In this document: positions 15,978 through 24,756 of the stretch, one piece after another
How positions within the stretch are numbered: the first letter of the stretch is position 1
Layout: each line of letters starts with the position of its first letter
Source: Poindextera sp965277425
GTDB lineage: Bacteria > Pseudomonadota > Alphaproteobacteria > Caulobacterales > Caulobacteraceae
Direction of reading: 5' to 3'
Assembly (NCBI GenBank): GCA_965277425.1
Contig: CBDICR010000006.1
Location: 248,001 to 312,000, forward strand
DNA: 64,000 nucleotides
Translations under genes and position numbers: made by a program
Notes under the pieces: generated by a model
The model's input: only the letters and a program-made list of their open reading frames with translations
Told to the model about the DNA's origin: nothing
Database searches by the model: none

Positions 15978-17366
15978 CTAGGCAGCGGCCTCGCCGGCGC
16001 GGCTGAGCGCCTCGGCCCGGCCGTAAGCCTTGCGCCCGACAACAAGCACTGTCAGGGCCAGCACCGAACAACCGAAATAAACGGTGGCCAGGCTGGGGGC
16101 GACGCCGTTCTGACCATGGTAGACATTGTCGGAAAGGAAGCCGACCAGGAACGAGCCCAAGGTCATCGAAACAAGCCCGGTGAATAGCGTGTAGAGAGCC
16201 AAGATTTGGCCGCGCAGCTCGTTCGGGGTGATCTGGTTGAGACCGGTCATAGCCGCGGCATAGGACCAGGTCGAGGTGATCGCGGTCAGGGCGTTGAGCG
16301 CAAGGGTCATCTCCGGCCGCGGCGCCAAGCAAGCCATGGTCCCAAAGCAAAGGGTGGCGAGCGAATGCCCCATGGCCATCAATATAGGCGCGTCGCGGCG
16401 ACCCTTTCTGGTCAGCCATGACATAGTCCATCCGGCGATGAGCGCGCCGCTCATACCCACCGGGAGGCCGATAAAGGCGAAGATCGAGCCCACCTTCGCC
16501 GGGCTCCAATGATGGACACGCATGAACAGCGTCGGCATCCAGCCGATCTGCGCATAGATGCACATTACATTCAGCACGGCCCCACCGATCAGGGCACCGT
16601 AGGCTTTCCGGTTCGACTTCATCACCTCCCAAAGAGGTTTCAGGGGAAAGCCGTCGATGGCGATCCGCACCCCGCGCCGCACGGGCTCGCGCACCGTCAG
16701 TATGAAGAGCAACGACACCAGAAGGCCCGGCGCGCCGATCAGGAAGAAGGTGATTTGCCAGGTCTTCAGGTTGACGGCCCAGGAAACCCCGGTGGCGTGG
16801 AGATGGTCGGCCAGCAGGATCGCCAGGGCGGCGAAAAGCGAGGCCATCCCGGCGCCGAGCGAGCTGCCCAGCATCCAGACCCCATAGGCCTTGGCCCGGC
16901 GCTCGGGCGGAAAATAGTCCGCCACCAGCGAGCCTGACCCTGGCGTGATGGTTGCCTCGCCGATGCCGACGCCGATGCGGGCGAGAAACAGCATGCCAAA
17001 ACTCGATGCGAAACCGCAGGCCACCGTGGCCGCGCTCCAGACGGCGATACCGATCGTCAGCAGGGGCGTGCGCTTGGCGCGGTCGGCCAGAAAGCCCAGG
17101 GGAATTCCAAAGCCGGTGTAGCAAATGGCGAAGGCCAGGCCCTGAAGCAGTCCGATCTCGGCGTCGCTGATCCTCAAGTCGCGCTTGATCGGGTCGACCA
17201 GCAGCCCGATCGCGGTCCGGTCCAGGATGGCGAACCCGTAGGCGACGAGCAGCACGACCACCACATACCAGGCGTAGGCCGGCCGCGGCCAAGGTCTCGA
17301 CGCCTCGGGCTTCATCGCGCCTTCGATGAATTCAGGCTCTACGTCCGCGATCGCAGTGCTCGTCAT
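15978..17366 (-). CDS. MFS transporter 2
   Basis: 462-residue major facilitator with 12 predicted helices. The N-terminal PRPAYAWYVVVVLLVAYG opens helix 1, followed by the loop GFLADRAKRTPLLT and later VREPVRRG between the halves. It belongs to the spinster/hexuronate-like group with long N-terminal tails and is clearly paralogous to the MFS protein at 27688. Its gene is divergent from the exported VOC gene at 17527 and upstream of VOC protein 1 on its own strand, suggesting one transport and processing unit. Substrate not determinable from sequence. Confidence 0.85.
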   Translation of the reverse strand: MTSTAIADVEPEFIEGAMKPEASRPWPRPAYAWYVVVVLLVAYGFAILDRTAIGLLVDPIKRDLRISDAEIGLLQGLAFAICYTGFGIPLGFLADRAKRTPLLTIGIAVWSAATVACGFASSFGMLFLARIGVGIGEATITPGSGSLVADYFPPERRAKAYGVWMLGSSLGAGMASLFAALAILLADHLHATGVSWAVNLKTWQITFFLIGAPGLLVSLLFILTVREPVRRGVRIAIDGFPLKPLWEVMKSNRKAYGALIGGAVLNVMCIYAQIGWMPTLFMRVHHWSPAKVGSIFAFIGLPVGMSGALIAGWTMSWLTRKGRRDAPILMAMGHSLATLCFGTMACLAPRPEMTLALNALTAITSTWSYAAAMTGLNQITPNELRGQILALYTLFTGLVSMTLGSFLVGFLSDNVYHGQNGVAPSLATVYFGCSVLALTVLVVGRKAYGRAEALSRAGEAAA

Positions 17367-17457
17367 GGCAGCCCACTCCGCACCGGCCTACTCGCAATGC
17401 GCCAGCGCGCCCGTATCATCGTCAGCGTGCGGCGCGGCGCCAATTATTTGTTTTAGA

Positions 17458-17470
17458 TTCATATCAATTG
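17458..17470. promoter_or_regulatory. AT-rich element between MFS 2 and VOC 2 genes
   Basis: TTCATATCAATTG; the reverse strand reads CAATTGATATGAA. It lies in the divergent gap 17367-17526 and belongs to the recurrent TTGATAT group. Confidence 0.35.
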
Positions 17471-17526
17471 TCCGAAGTTGCACAAGATGAGATCATCGGC
17501 GCGCCATCGAAAAGGGGGATGTGGAA

Positions 17527-18501
17527 ATGATCACGCGACGTTCGGTCCTGGGCGCGGGCGCGGCGCTGTCGCTTTTGGCGGATAAGGATGTTCATGCCGC
17601 TGACGCCGAGCCAGCCTTGCTGGGACCGGTGCGCGCCGTGACCACCACCGCAGCGGATTTGGAATCCGTGCGGGCGGCCTATGAGCGCTATTTGGGCTAT
17701 ATTGTCGTCGAACGAGGTCGCGTACCGGCTCGCACCGCCCAAGGCTGGGGAGCGCCGGCAGTCGCGGGCGCGCGCATGCTGATCATGAGGCCGTCCGCCG
17801 GTCAGGCGACTTTGCTGCGATTTGTCGAGCAGGCCATGCCGGCTGATTTCAAACCCATGACAACCCTCGGCTGGAACTCAACCGAGATCATCGTCCAGAG
17901 CAGCGACGCGGTGGCCGAACGTCTGAATGGCTCGCCCTTCCGCATCGTCGGACGGCCGCGCGACCTGGCGTCGAGCGCCGACATCCGGGCGATGCAAGCG
18001 ATCGGTCCAGCCAACGAAATGCTGTACCTCACCTCGGTCAAGCGACCTCTTCCGGGCCGCGACATGCCGACCGCGGAGGCCTTCGTGGGACGCGCCTTCA
18101 TCGCCGTCGCTGGCGGCCACGACCTGGCGGCCATGGCCGCCTTCTACCGGGATACATTCGGCAACCTGACAAGCGCGGCATTCAAGTCGCCGATCCACAG
18201 CCTGTCCGCCCAGAACGATCTCCCCCCCGAGACGGTGTACGAACTTGCGGTCACCACGCTGGGCGGCGGCACGAAACTTGAGCTTGACCAATATCCCGCG
18301 ACAGCGGCGCCGCGACCGCGTCCGCCGGGTGGACTGCCGGTCGGCATGGCGATCGTATCGTTTGATTGCGCTGAGTTCGACTGGTTCGTCGCTCGCATGG
18401 TCGCCGCGCCGCATGCGAGCGAAATAGCCCCGTTCAAGGATCGACGTGTCGGGGTTTTGTCCGGCGCCGCCAGCGAGCTGGTCGAGTTGATCGAAACCTG
18501 A
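17527..18501 (+). CDS. exported VOC-superfamily protein 2 (Tat-like signal)
   Basis: 324-residue paralogue of the protein at 14987-15934. The signal region MITRRSVLGAGAALSLL has the twin arginines and ends near DVHAADAEP. Two VOC modules follow, the second starting at EAFVGRAFIAVAGGHDL. I chose the ATG at 17527 because GGGGGA lies 7 nt upstream; a GTG two codons earlier is possible. Shared blocks with paralogue 1 include WGAPAVAG/WGAPSVAG, LRFVEQ, GWNSTEI/GWSTTEI and RPPGGLP. Likely periplasmic, acting near the TonB receptor and MFS carriers. The function could be metal-dependent ring or ether chemistry, or substrate binding. Confidence 0.72.
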   Translation: MITRRSVLGAGAALSLLADKDVHAADAEPALLGPVRAVTTTAADLESVRAAYERYLGYIVVERGRVPARTAQGWGAPAVAGARMLIMRPSAGQATLLRFVEQAMPADFKPMTTLGWNSTEIIVQSSDAVAERLNGSPFRIVGRPRDLASSADIRAMQAIGPANEMLYLTSVKRPLPGRDMPTAEAFVGRAFIAVAGGHDLAAMAAFYRDTFGNLTSAAFKSPIHSLSAQNDLPPETVYELAVTTLGGGTKLELDQYPATAAPRPRPPGGLPVGMAIVSFDCAEFDWFVARMVAAPHASEIAPFKDRRVGVLSGAASELVELIET

Positions 18502-18533
18502 GGCGGCCCGGATCCGCGGTCGCCAAAAACCGG

Positions 18534-18566
18534 AAAAAAAAGGGACCCGGCGGTGCGCCGGGTCCC
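18534..18566 (-). terminator. Rho-independent terminator of the TonB receptor gene
   Basis: A perfect 11-bp stem GGGACCCGGCG/CGCCGGGTCCC (18542-18552 with 18556-18566) and a 3-nt loop is followed, in minus-strand direction, by eight T residues (A-run at 18534-18541). It lies 46 nt past the receptor stop codon at 18612. Confidence 0.88.
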
Positions 18567-18611
18567 AGTTTCGGCCGAACGGGGAGATTCGGCCCCCGGA
18601 TCTTCTGGCAG

Positions 18612-20843
18612 CTAGAATCTCGCCGCGACGCGGACATCGATCATCCGCGGATCGCCCGGATAGCCGGTGACGGTCGGCACCGTCGGGCTGGAAAGCTGCA
18701 ATCCATCAAGAACATAGTGGTTGTTGGCCAGGTTTTTCCCTTCGAGCGCGATCGTCCAGTGACCATCAGGCGTCGTCCAATCCACCGAGGCGTTGACCAA
18801 TTGAATCACCGGCGTCTGGGCGAGAGGCCCCCCGTTCGCGACGTTGTTGAAATAGGCGGCCGAGTAGTCGTAATCGGCCAGCAAACGCAGCTTTCCGGGT
18901 ATGGCGAGTTCAGGCGCATAGACGAACCCGAGGACGACCTTCGCCGGTATCACGCCTTTGATCTTCTTGCTTTCGCAATTGACGATCTGGGTGTTCGCCA
19001 ACGAACACGCGAATGGTGACAGATACTTCGAGGTCAGGAACGACATGTTTCCGTACAACTGCAGCGAGTCGAGAGCCTGCCAGGTCGGTTCCAGTTCGAT
19101 ACCTTGAATTCGCGCGTTACTCGCATTGGACGTATAGCTGTTGGACGTACCTGGGAAGAAGACGGGCAGCTGTAGGCCTTTGTACTCCGCGTCAAAGAGC
19201 GCGATATTGATGTGAGCACGATGATCTTCGGTGGCGTATTTGGCCCCGATTTCATAGCTGTCCACGGTTTCGGCGCCGTACGGCGTCGGAGCGCCCGGCA
19301 CGCCGACCGTCCCTGTGTTCGTGCTCGGAGAGATGGGGTTAAACCCGCCCGCGATGTAGCCCTGGGTATAGGAGACATAGGCCAGGAAATTCCGCGTCGC
19401 CTGCCAATCGAGACCCACCTTCGGGGTGACCGATCGGAAGGTCTTCGCAGCCGACTGCGGATACGGATTCGGGAACGCCGTCGACGGGACAAAGTAGAAC
19501 TGCGTGAAATGCGCTTGCTCTTCGGTGTAGCGAAGGCCACCCGTCAGGGAAAGCCCGTCTATTATTCTATATGTCCCTTGTCCAAAAACCGCATAGTCGG
19601 TTGTTTGGCGATACTGGTCGTTCGGCGTCGAGTAGGGAAGTAGGGCGTAGGCCGATCCATTTTCGTGGAAATAGTATAAACCAACAACGCCGTTGAACCT
19701 ATCGGACGTATAGGTCGCGTTCAACTCTTCGCTATAAAAGTAGTCTTTTATGAAGCTGGCTCCTCCCGTCGATGTGCTGGTCGGCGTAGCCGGCGGCGGC
19801 GAGGACGTCAGCCAGAACGGCTCCTCCGCAAACGCTCGCAGGCTCTGACCGCCGGTAATGGAATTGATGGTGAGGTTTGGCGAGACTTCGTAGCTCGCGT
19901 TGATCGATCCACCGGCATTCTGGAGATGGCCCGCCTCCGGTCCGAAGAGTTCGGAGGTAAACAGGTTGCGATTTGGCACGACGGCGGGATCGTGTACGGT
20001 GGGAGCAACCTGCAAAGGCACGCCGATCGCGGAATCGGAATTGTCCTGCAGGTAATCGGCGGCGACCACAATCCGTAGTTTTGGCGTTGGTGTGAAAAGC
20101 AGTTTTCCGCGAACCGCCTGCCGATCGACGTTATCTACGGGCTTGCTATAGTACGGGTCGTCGATCAGTCCATCGCGCGTGCGGGAGACACCGCTCAAGG
20201 AGAACGCAAGCACGTCCGGAATAATGGGGCCGCTGACATAGGCCCTCAGGCTCTCCGCATTATAATTTCCATAGGACGCGTCCCCGCCCAAGGTCCAAGC
20301 GAAGGTCGGATCGGCAGTCTGTATCTTGATTGCGCCACCGGCAGTATTCTTGCCGTAGAGAGTCCCTTGAGGTCCACGGAGGACTTCGACGCTGGAAACG
20401 TCGAAAAAGTCGAAGAACGCCCCGTTCAGGCGCGGCTGGTAGACATTGTCAATATATAGACCCACGGCCGGGTCGAAATTGATGCCGCCCTGTTCCTCAT
20501 CTGCGCCGCGAAGTACGATGCGGAGGGTCGATGAACTTCCCGTTGCTGGCGTGAGCACAAGGCCGGGCACTGTCACGCCAAGTTGCTCGACGCTGGTGAC
20601 CTGACGGTCAACCAATATTTGCGGCGTTAACGCCGTTACGGCGAGCGGCGTCTTTTGGACCGTCGACTTAAATCTTTCCGCCGTAACAACCAATTCACCA
20701 GACTCCGCCGCGTTTCCAGGGGCGGTGGCGACGGGGGCCGCGGCGGCCGGCGCGACCTGCGCAAGCGCGCTCAGCGGGTGAGTCATTGCGCCCGCAATGG
20801 CGCCAAGCGCGACCGTGGCAAGGAAAAGGCTGCGTCGTTGCAT
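18612..20843 (-). CDS. TonB-dependent outer-membrane receptor
   Basis: 743-residue TonB-dependent receptor. A cleavable signal (MQRRSLFLATVALGAIAG, cut near ALAQ) is followed by a TonB-box-like ELVVTAERF and the plug domain with VEVLRGPQGTLYGKNTAGG near residues 150-170. A 22-strand barrel ends in the terminal Phe of VRVAARF. The ATG at 20843 is preceded by GGGGG at 7 nt; an upstream TTG is less likely. It imports a large or scarce substrate in an energy-dependent way. It belongs to the sphingomonad/Caulobacter-type receptors often linked to aromatic or natural-product catabolism. A strong terminator follows. Confidence 0.92.
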   Translation of the reverse strand: MQRRSLFLATVALGAIAGAMTHPLSALAQVAPAAAAPVATAPGNAAESGELVVTAERFKSTVQKTPLAVTALTPQILVDRQVTSVEQLGVTVPGLVLTPATGSSSTLRIVLRGADEEQGGINFDPAVGLYIDNVYQPRLNGAFFDFFDVSSVEVLRGPQGTLYGKNTAGGAIKIQTADPTFAWTLGGDASYGNYNAESLRAYVSGPIIPDVLAFSLSGVSRTRDGLIDDPYYSKPVDNVDRQAVRGKLLFTPTPKLRIVVAADYLQDNSDSAIGVPLQVAPTVHDPAVVPNRNLFTSELFGPEAGHLQNAGGSINASYEVSPNLTINSITGGQSLRAFAEEPFWLTSSPPPATPTSTSTGGASFIKDYFYSEELNATYTSDRFNGVVGLYYFHENGSAYALLPYSTPNDQYRQTTDYAVFGQGTYRIIDGLSLTGGLRYTEEQAHFTQFYFVPSTAFPNPYPQSAAKTFRSVTPKVGLDWQATRNFLAYVSYTQGYIAGGFNPISPSTNTGTVGVPGAPTPYGAETVDSYEIGAKYATEDHRAHINIALFDAEYKGLQLPVFFPGTSNSYTSNASNARIQGIELEPTWQALDSLQLYGNMSFLTSKYLSPFACSLANTQIVNCESKKIKGVIPAKVVLGFVYAPELAIPGKLRLLADYDYSAAYFNNVANGGPLAQTPVIQLVNASVDWTTPDGHWTIALEGKNLANNHYVLDGLQLSSPTVPTVTGYPGDPRMIDVRVAARF

Positions 20844-21231
20844 TTGGCACCCCCGTGTCAATTCGCCGGCCGAAGCGACCAGCGTTCATGTCCAAAAAGG
20901 GCGGATCCGAACCCGAACCCGAACCAATTGGCATAATGATGGTACATATGGCGGACGCAAACTCCAGGGCGAAAAGCCAAGTTTCGCGATAAAGGCGGGC
21001 GCAAGCCACTTAAGTGACCACATTTGCTCTAAGTGTAGCTCAAATGACACGCACCACCGTTCGCCGAACGGTGGAGACTAAAGACCGGCCGGCCCGCGAA
21101 GCGGAGGAACCGTCGCAACCCATCGCAGAGCGCTTGCAGAGCGATTGGAGTGAGGCGCGCCGGGCGTCGATGCGCCGTGCGGAGCCGTCTGGCCAGGCCT
21201 GATCGACAAGCTCAAAACGCCCTTCGGCGCC
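20844..21231. other. 388-bp control region upstream of the TonB receptor gene
   Basis: No gene seen. It holds three tandem copies of CCGAAC (20907-20924), an AT-rich GCATAATGATGGTACAT stretch (20930-20946), arms CATTTG/CAAATG around 21020-21046, and a perfect palindrome at 21054-21074. The receptor promoter must lie here. Confidence 0.5.
21054..21074. repeat. perfect 21-bp inverted repeat
   Basis: CCACCGTTCG, one C, then CGAACGGTGG: ten-base arms with a single central base. It is too tight for a good hairpin loop and has no T-run, so an operator is more likely than a terminator. Confidence 0.55.
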
Positions 21232-22368
21232 TCAGATGGCTGGCATGCGGGCGCTGGCGACCAGGAAGGACGATCGGGGCGCCGCCCCAGGATCATCGTC
21301 GGGTCGGCGCAGGGGCGCGTCATCGACGATGCAGATCTCCGGATCGAACCCGACGCTCTCGCACAACGCCGTGAAGTCGACGTCCTGGACGCTTCCGAGG
21401 TACGGCTCGTTGTTGAAGTGGGCCATCCACTCCGCATAATATTTCGAATAGAGGTCCTTTGGGCGGATACCGTCGGAATGGGCCATCACTCCGCCAGGCG
21501 CCAATAAACGGCGGCTCTCCGCAAAAACGTTGCGCAGAGCGACGCGGGAGGTCTCGTGCATCAGCAGGTGCGAGACGACGAGGTCGAATGAACCGTCCGC
21601 GAAATTGGTGTGCTCTGCGTTCTGTTGGCTGAAGAACACCCGCCGGCCCATGGCCACCGCGCGGGCGTGGCCGTAGCGAAGGCAGGGAGCCGCCACGTCA
21701 ATGGCATGCACCTCCACCTCGTCCCCGAACGCCTGTGCGTAGGGAAGCGTCGAGTGGCCAACGGTGCATCCCATATCGAGGATGCGTTTCGGACGCAGAT
21801 CCGGATACTGGCGCTTGATCCAGGCGATCAGGTTCCAGCCGGCGGCGTCGAGATCGGGGCCATTCATGCCCATGGAATAGAGCCGATAGGTCCGATCAAA
21901 TTCGGCGCCCGCGAAGACGTCGTCAGCCACGAGTTCTTGCTGGTAGCTGCCTGGCTTGCAGTGAATGTCGACGGCCGTGAGGTAGCGCGGAATCTCCAGC
22001 GCGGGATCGAGCACGAGATCGCCTTGCTGGCCCCACAGCGCACGGGCCTTGTCGATCAGCTCGGGCAACTGCCGCTCAATGCTGGGGCCGACCGTGTCGT
22101 AGAGCATCTCCTGCGTCACCCGCAGCATGGCGCTCCAGCGCCGATGCTGGGGAAATTCGGCGAAAGCGTCGCGCATCTGCTTGCGGGTCGGGGCGCCGCC
22201 GCCGTTGGCTTGGCGCAGGGTCGGCTCGATGCGGGTCTCAAGGATCGCCCTGCCCGACCCTTCGAATTCCCGCAGGACATGCACGCGCAGGGTCTTGATG
22301 AAGCTCTGCATCGACTGCTCGTCGTGCGTCGCATCCGGGAACATCGCGTGTGAAGAATTGTTCTGCAT
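21232..22368 (-). CDS. large SAM methyltransferase with novel N-terminal domain, copy 1
   Basis: 378-residue protein. Residues 1-190 form a helical domain not found in ordinary methyltransferases. It contains LETRIEPTLR, IERQLPELIDKAR, LDPALEIPRY and VDIHCKPGSYQQEL. The class I methyltransferase domain starts at ILDMGCTVGH (196-205), has an acidic residue in HAIDVAAP and then FSQQNAEHTNF, and ends with NNEPY. Three homologues occur in this window. The D-x-H-x3-G-[SG]-[YF]-x2-E motif is common to all and may bind a metal or substrate (inference). It lies 12 nt downstream of the small partner gene on the same strand. Methyl acceptor unknown. Confidence 0.78.
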   Translation of the reverse strand: MQNNSSHAMFPDATHDEQSMQSFIKTLRVHVLREFEGSGRAILETRIEPTLRQANGGGAPTRKQMRDAFAEFPQHRRWSAMLRVTQEMLYDTVGPSIERQLPELIDKARALWGQQGDLVLDPALEIPRYLTAVDIHCKPGSYQQELVADDVFAGAEFDRTYRLYSMGMNGPDLDAAGWNLIAWIKRQYPDLRPKRILDMGCTVGHSTLPYAQAFGDEVEVHAIDVAAPCLRYGHARAVAMGRRVFFSQQNAEHTNFADGSFDLVVSHLLMHETSRVALRNVFAESRRLLAPGGVMAHSDGIRPKDLYSKYYAEWMAHFNNEPYLGSVQDVDFTALCESVGFDPEICIVDDAPLRRPDDDPGAAPRSSFLVASARMPAI

Positions 22369-22380
22369 GGCGCTGGTCCT

Positions 22381-22767
22381 TCAGGAAAAACGTTCGACCA
22401 TGGTCGCGTAGCTCTCGGAGAATCCCTCTTCCTCGCTCCCGATCGCCAGAACGCGGAAAACGCGATCGAGCATGGCGGCGCGAACAGCCTCGCGGGCCGC
22501 CTCGACCCGCGAATCCGGCTGATAGGCCTCGATGTTGGCCGGGGTGGCCGGCAGGCCATCGACAGCCAGGTGTTCGGCAGTGTCCAGGCGCTCGCGCACC
22601 ACCGCCACCTCCGCGGTCAGGGCGGTCACAATGGCCAGCAGCCGATCGACATCCGGGTCGTTCATGAAGAAGGGCCGACGGCCCTTGGCAAAGCGTTGTC
22701 GGGAGTTCGGCCGCGCGTCGTCTGTCTCGGCGCTGATTTGCGGAATGTCGGTCCTGTTGGCGCTCAT
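22381..22767 (-). CDS. small methyltransferase-partner protein, copy 1
   Basis: 128-residue soluble protein of a family found four times in this window. It shows GRRPFFMNDPDVDRLL, then a long amphipathic helix (EVAVVRERLDTAEHL) likely to form a coiled coil, then a second helix ending in RVFRVLAI. The start at 22767 has GGGGAT 7 nt upstream; the ATG at 22797 has no ribosome site. It immediately precedes the large methyltransferase and is probably translated with it. I recognise no described family. A role as subunit or regulator of the methyltransferase is inferred from repeated adjacency. Confidence 0.68.
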   Translation of the reverse strand: MSANRTDIPQISAETDDARPNSRQRFAKGRRPFFMNDPDVDRLLAIVTALTAEVAVVRERLDTAEHLAVDGLPATPANIEAYQPDSRVEAAREAVRAAMLDRVFRVLAIGSEEEGFSESYATMVERFS

Positions 22768-22796
22768 GCCCAGATCCCCGCGATGGCGGCTGCTCA

Positions 22797-22810
22797 TTTG
22801 ATATAAGATG
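22797..22810. promoter_or_regulatory. AT-rich TTTGATATAAGATG element in divergent gap
   Basis: TTTGATATAAGATG between the small partner gene (22767, minus) and the GST gene (22907, plus). It is the same class of element as at 10081-10098 and 26571-26592. Confidence 0.5.
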
Positions 22811-22906
22811 CAGCCATTTCCTTCTTGCGGCGATATCGCGAAATCGTCAATCTGGAACTGCGGCGGGACGCCCGGCGCGATATCGGCGCACCAACAAGGG
22901 CACGCA

Positions 22907-23590
22907 ATGAAGCTGTTCTATTCTCCGATCCACGGCTTCATCCACAAGGTGCTGGTGGTCGCTCACGAGGCCGGCCTGGCCGATCGGATCGAGCGTGTGC
23001 CGACCTGGCCGCTGCGCGCGGACAATCACATCACCGCGGTCAATCCGCTCAACAAGGTTCCGACCCTGGCCCTCGACGACGGGCGCGCGCTCTACGGCAG
23101 CCAGGTGATCTGCGAATATTTCGACAGCTTCAACGCCGAAACCCCGCTCTTCCCGCCAGCCGGCGATGCCCGGTGGGACGCCCTTCGGCGCCTGTCGCTC
23201 GCCGACCAAAGCTTCGAGATCAACGTCCAGGTGACCTTGAACCGCGGCCCGGAGGGGCGGTCGACCTTCGACTGGGGCTGGCCGAAGCTGATGGCCGCAT
23301 TCGACCAGATGGAGCGCGACGCCGCGACCTATGTCGGGTTCGACGTCGGCCACGCCAGCAACCTTCAGACGCTCAGCTATTTCGACCGCGCGGCCAGGCA
23401 AGGCTACGAGGTTTTCGATATCGCCCAGACCTATGACTGGACGGTCGGCCGCCCCGCCCTCGCCGCCTGGTACGACAAAGCCATCGAGCGGCCCTCCGTT
23501 CAGTGGCATTACCAGAAGGACTATGCAGGCGACGTCAGCGCGGAAAATTTGCGGGACGCCGTCGCCTCCGTGGTCGGAGCCCGCGGATGA
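22907..23590 (+). CDS. glutathione S-transferase family protein 1
   Basis: 227-residue GST-fold protein. The thioredoxin-like N-terminus MKLFYSPIHGFIHKV is followed by NPLNKVPTLALDDG and the glutathione-site GSQVICEYFD, and an all-helical C-terminal half ends with a GRPALAAWYDKAIERPS motif. ATG 22907 is where the fold begins. The next GST gene overlaps its stop by ATGA, so the two are translationally coupled. It lies between two methyltransferase/partner modules. GSTs in catabolic clusters often remove halide, ether or peroxide groups or isomerise double bonds; the reaction here is unknown. Confidence 0.85.
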   Translation: MKLFYSPIHGFIHKVLVVAHEAGLADRIERVPTWPLRADNHITAVNPLNKVPTLALDDGRALYGSQVICEYFDSFNAETPLFPPAGDARWDALRRLSLADQSFEINVQVTLNRGPEGRSTFDWGWPKLMAAFDQMERDAATYVGFDVGHASNLQTLSYFDRAARQGYEVFDIAQTYDWTVGRPALAAWYDKAIERPSVQWHYQKDYAGDVSAENLRDAVASVVGARG

Positions 23591-24294
23591 GCGCCGCCGC
23601 GCCGATCGATCTGTTCTTTTGGCCGACCCCAAACGGCCAGAAAGCCTCGATCATGCTCGAAGAGGTAGGGCTGCCCTATACCGTAAGGCCGGTGAACATA
23701 CTCGCCGGCGGCCAGTTCGAGCCGGCGTTCCTGGCCATCAACCCCAATAACAAGATCCCGGCCATCGTCGATCCGGAAGGACCGGACGGCCAACCTCTGG
23801 CGGTGTTCGAGTCCGGCGCGGTCCTGCTGTATCTGGCGGAAAAGACTGGCAAGCTGCTCCCCGCGGACGGCGCCGACCGCTACCGCGTCCTGCAATGGCT
23901 GTTCTTCCAGGTGGGCGGCGTCGGGCCGATGTTCGGCCAACTCGGGCATTTCAAAGGCTACGCACCGGAGCCGATCGCCTACGCCATTGATCGCTACCGC
24001 AACGAAACCCTGCGCCTCTACAAGGTCATGAACGAACGGCTTGAACAGGCGGAATACCTCGGCGGCCCCTATTCGATCGCCGACGTCGCGACCTATCCCT
24101 GGGTCGATGTCCGGTGGTTCCACGAGATCGATCTGTCCGAGTTCCCGCATGTGGAGCGCTGGTTCGACACCCTTAGCCGACGCGAGGCGGTGCTCCGCGG
24201 CGCGCGGCTGATGAAGGACAGCGAGGTCATCGGCAACGTCACCGAGGAGACCCGCGAAATCTACTTCGGCAAGCGGCAGTTGGAACGCCGCTAG
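23587..24294 (+). CDS. glutathione S-transferase family protein 2 (YghU/YfcG-like)
   Basis: 235-residue GST of the nu-class type. N-terminal FWPTPNGQKASIMLEEVGLP, NPNNKIPAI and FESGAVLLYLAEKTG match YfcG/YghU-like disulfide reductases and related beta-etherases; the C-terminal half has YSIADVATYPWV. It starts within the stop of the preceding GST gene (ATGA at 23587). In some Sphingomonadales, GST pairs of this kind cleave lignin aryl ethers. That is one candidate role, not shown here. The small partner protein gene follows 40 nt downstream on the same strand. Confidence 0.85.
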   Translation: MSAAAPIDLFFWPTPNGQKASIMLEEVGLPYTVRPVNILAGGQFEPAFLAINPNNKIPAIVDPEGPDGQPLAVFESGAVLLYLAEKTGKLLPADGADRYRVLQWLFFQVGGVGPMFGQLGHFKGYAPEPIAYAIDRYRNETLRLYKVMNERLEQAEYLGGPYSIADVATYPWVDVRWFHEIDLSEFPHVERWFDTLSRREAVLRGARLMKDSEVIGNVTEETREIYFGKRQLERR

Positions 24295-24334
24295 CGCCGT
24301 GACCACCGGAACATTCGAGCCCATCGGAGCGACC

Positions 24335-24649
24335 ATGACCATCCTGAAGGACCCCAGCGCCGTCAAACTGCCCCGGCTGACCAAGGGCAAACGGCCCTAT
24401 TTCTTTGAAGACCCAAGCATCGACCAGACCATGACCTTCATTCTCGAACTGTTGACCGAGGTGCTTGTGCTGCGCGACCGTCAGGACACGATCGAACGCA
24501 TGCTCGACGAAAAAGGCACGCTCAACCGCGCCGATCTCAAGAGCTATATTCCGGACGGCGACATCGAGGCCGAACGAACCGCCGAACGCGCCGCCCTGGT
24601 GGCGAGGGTGCTTCGAATCCATACGCCCGAGGGCCGCCAGGACGACTAG
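24335..24649 (+). CDS. small methyltransferase-partner protein, copy 2
   Basis: 104-residue member of the four-copy small family. It contains GKRPYFFEDPSIDQTM, the helix TEVLVLRDRQDTIERML, a conserved turn DEKGTLNRADL, and a final basic helix ending RVLRIHTPEG. The ATG at 24335 has GGAG 6 nt upstream, better than the GTG at 24299. It is between the GST pair and the second large methyltransferase, all on the plus strand. High charge and heptad-like leucines suggest a coiled-coil dimer or docking helix. Confidence 0.68.
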   Translation: MTILKDPSAVKLPRLTKGKRPYFFEDPSIDQTMTFILELLTEVLVLRDRQDTIERMLDEKGTLNRADLKSYIPDGDIEAERTAERAALVARVLRIHTPEGRQDD

Positions 24650-24710
24650 ATCGCCGTCTCCCGACCCGTCGCGGATTGACGCCGCACCTTGCTTCCACGG
24701 GCTTTTTCAT

Positions 24711-24727
24711 TTAGATATAGATTTAGG
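24711..24727. promoter_or_regulatory. AT-rich element upstream of methyltransferase copy 2
   Basis: TTAGATATAGATTTAGG, 30 nt before the ATG at 24757. It is a weaker match to the recurrent GATATAA group. Confidence 0.3.
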
Positions 24728-24756
24728 TCAAAATATTACAGCCGGAAGGGTTGTCC

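Noticed and set aside
20907..20924. CRISPR-like or microsatellite repeat (CCGAAC x3)
   Set aside because: There are only three 6-base units without spacers; no CRISPR array was found anywhere in the window.
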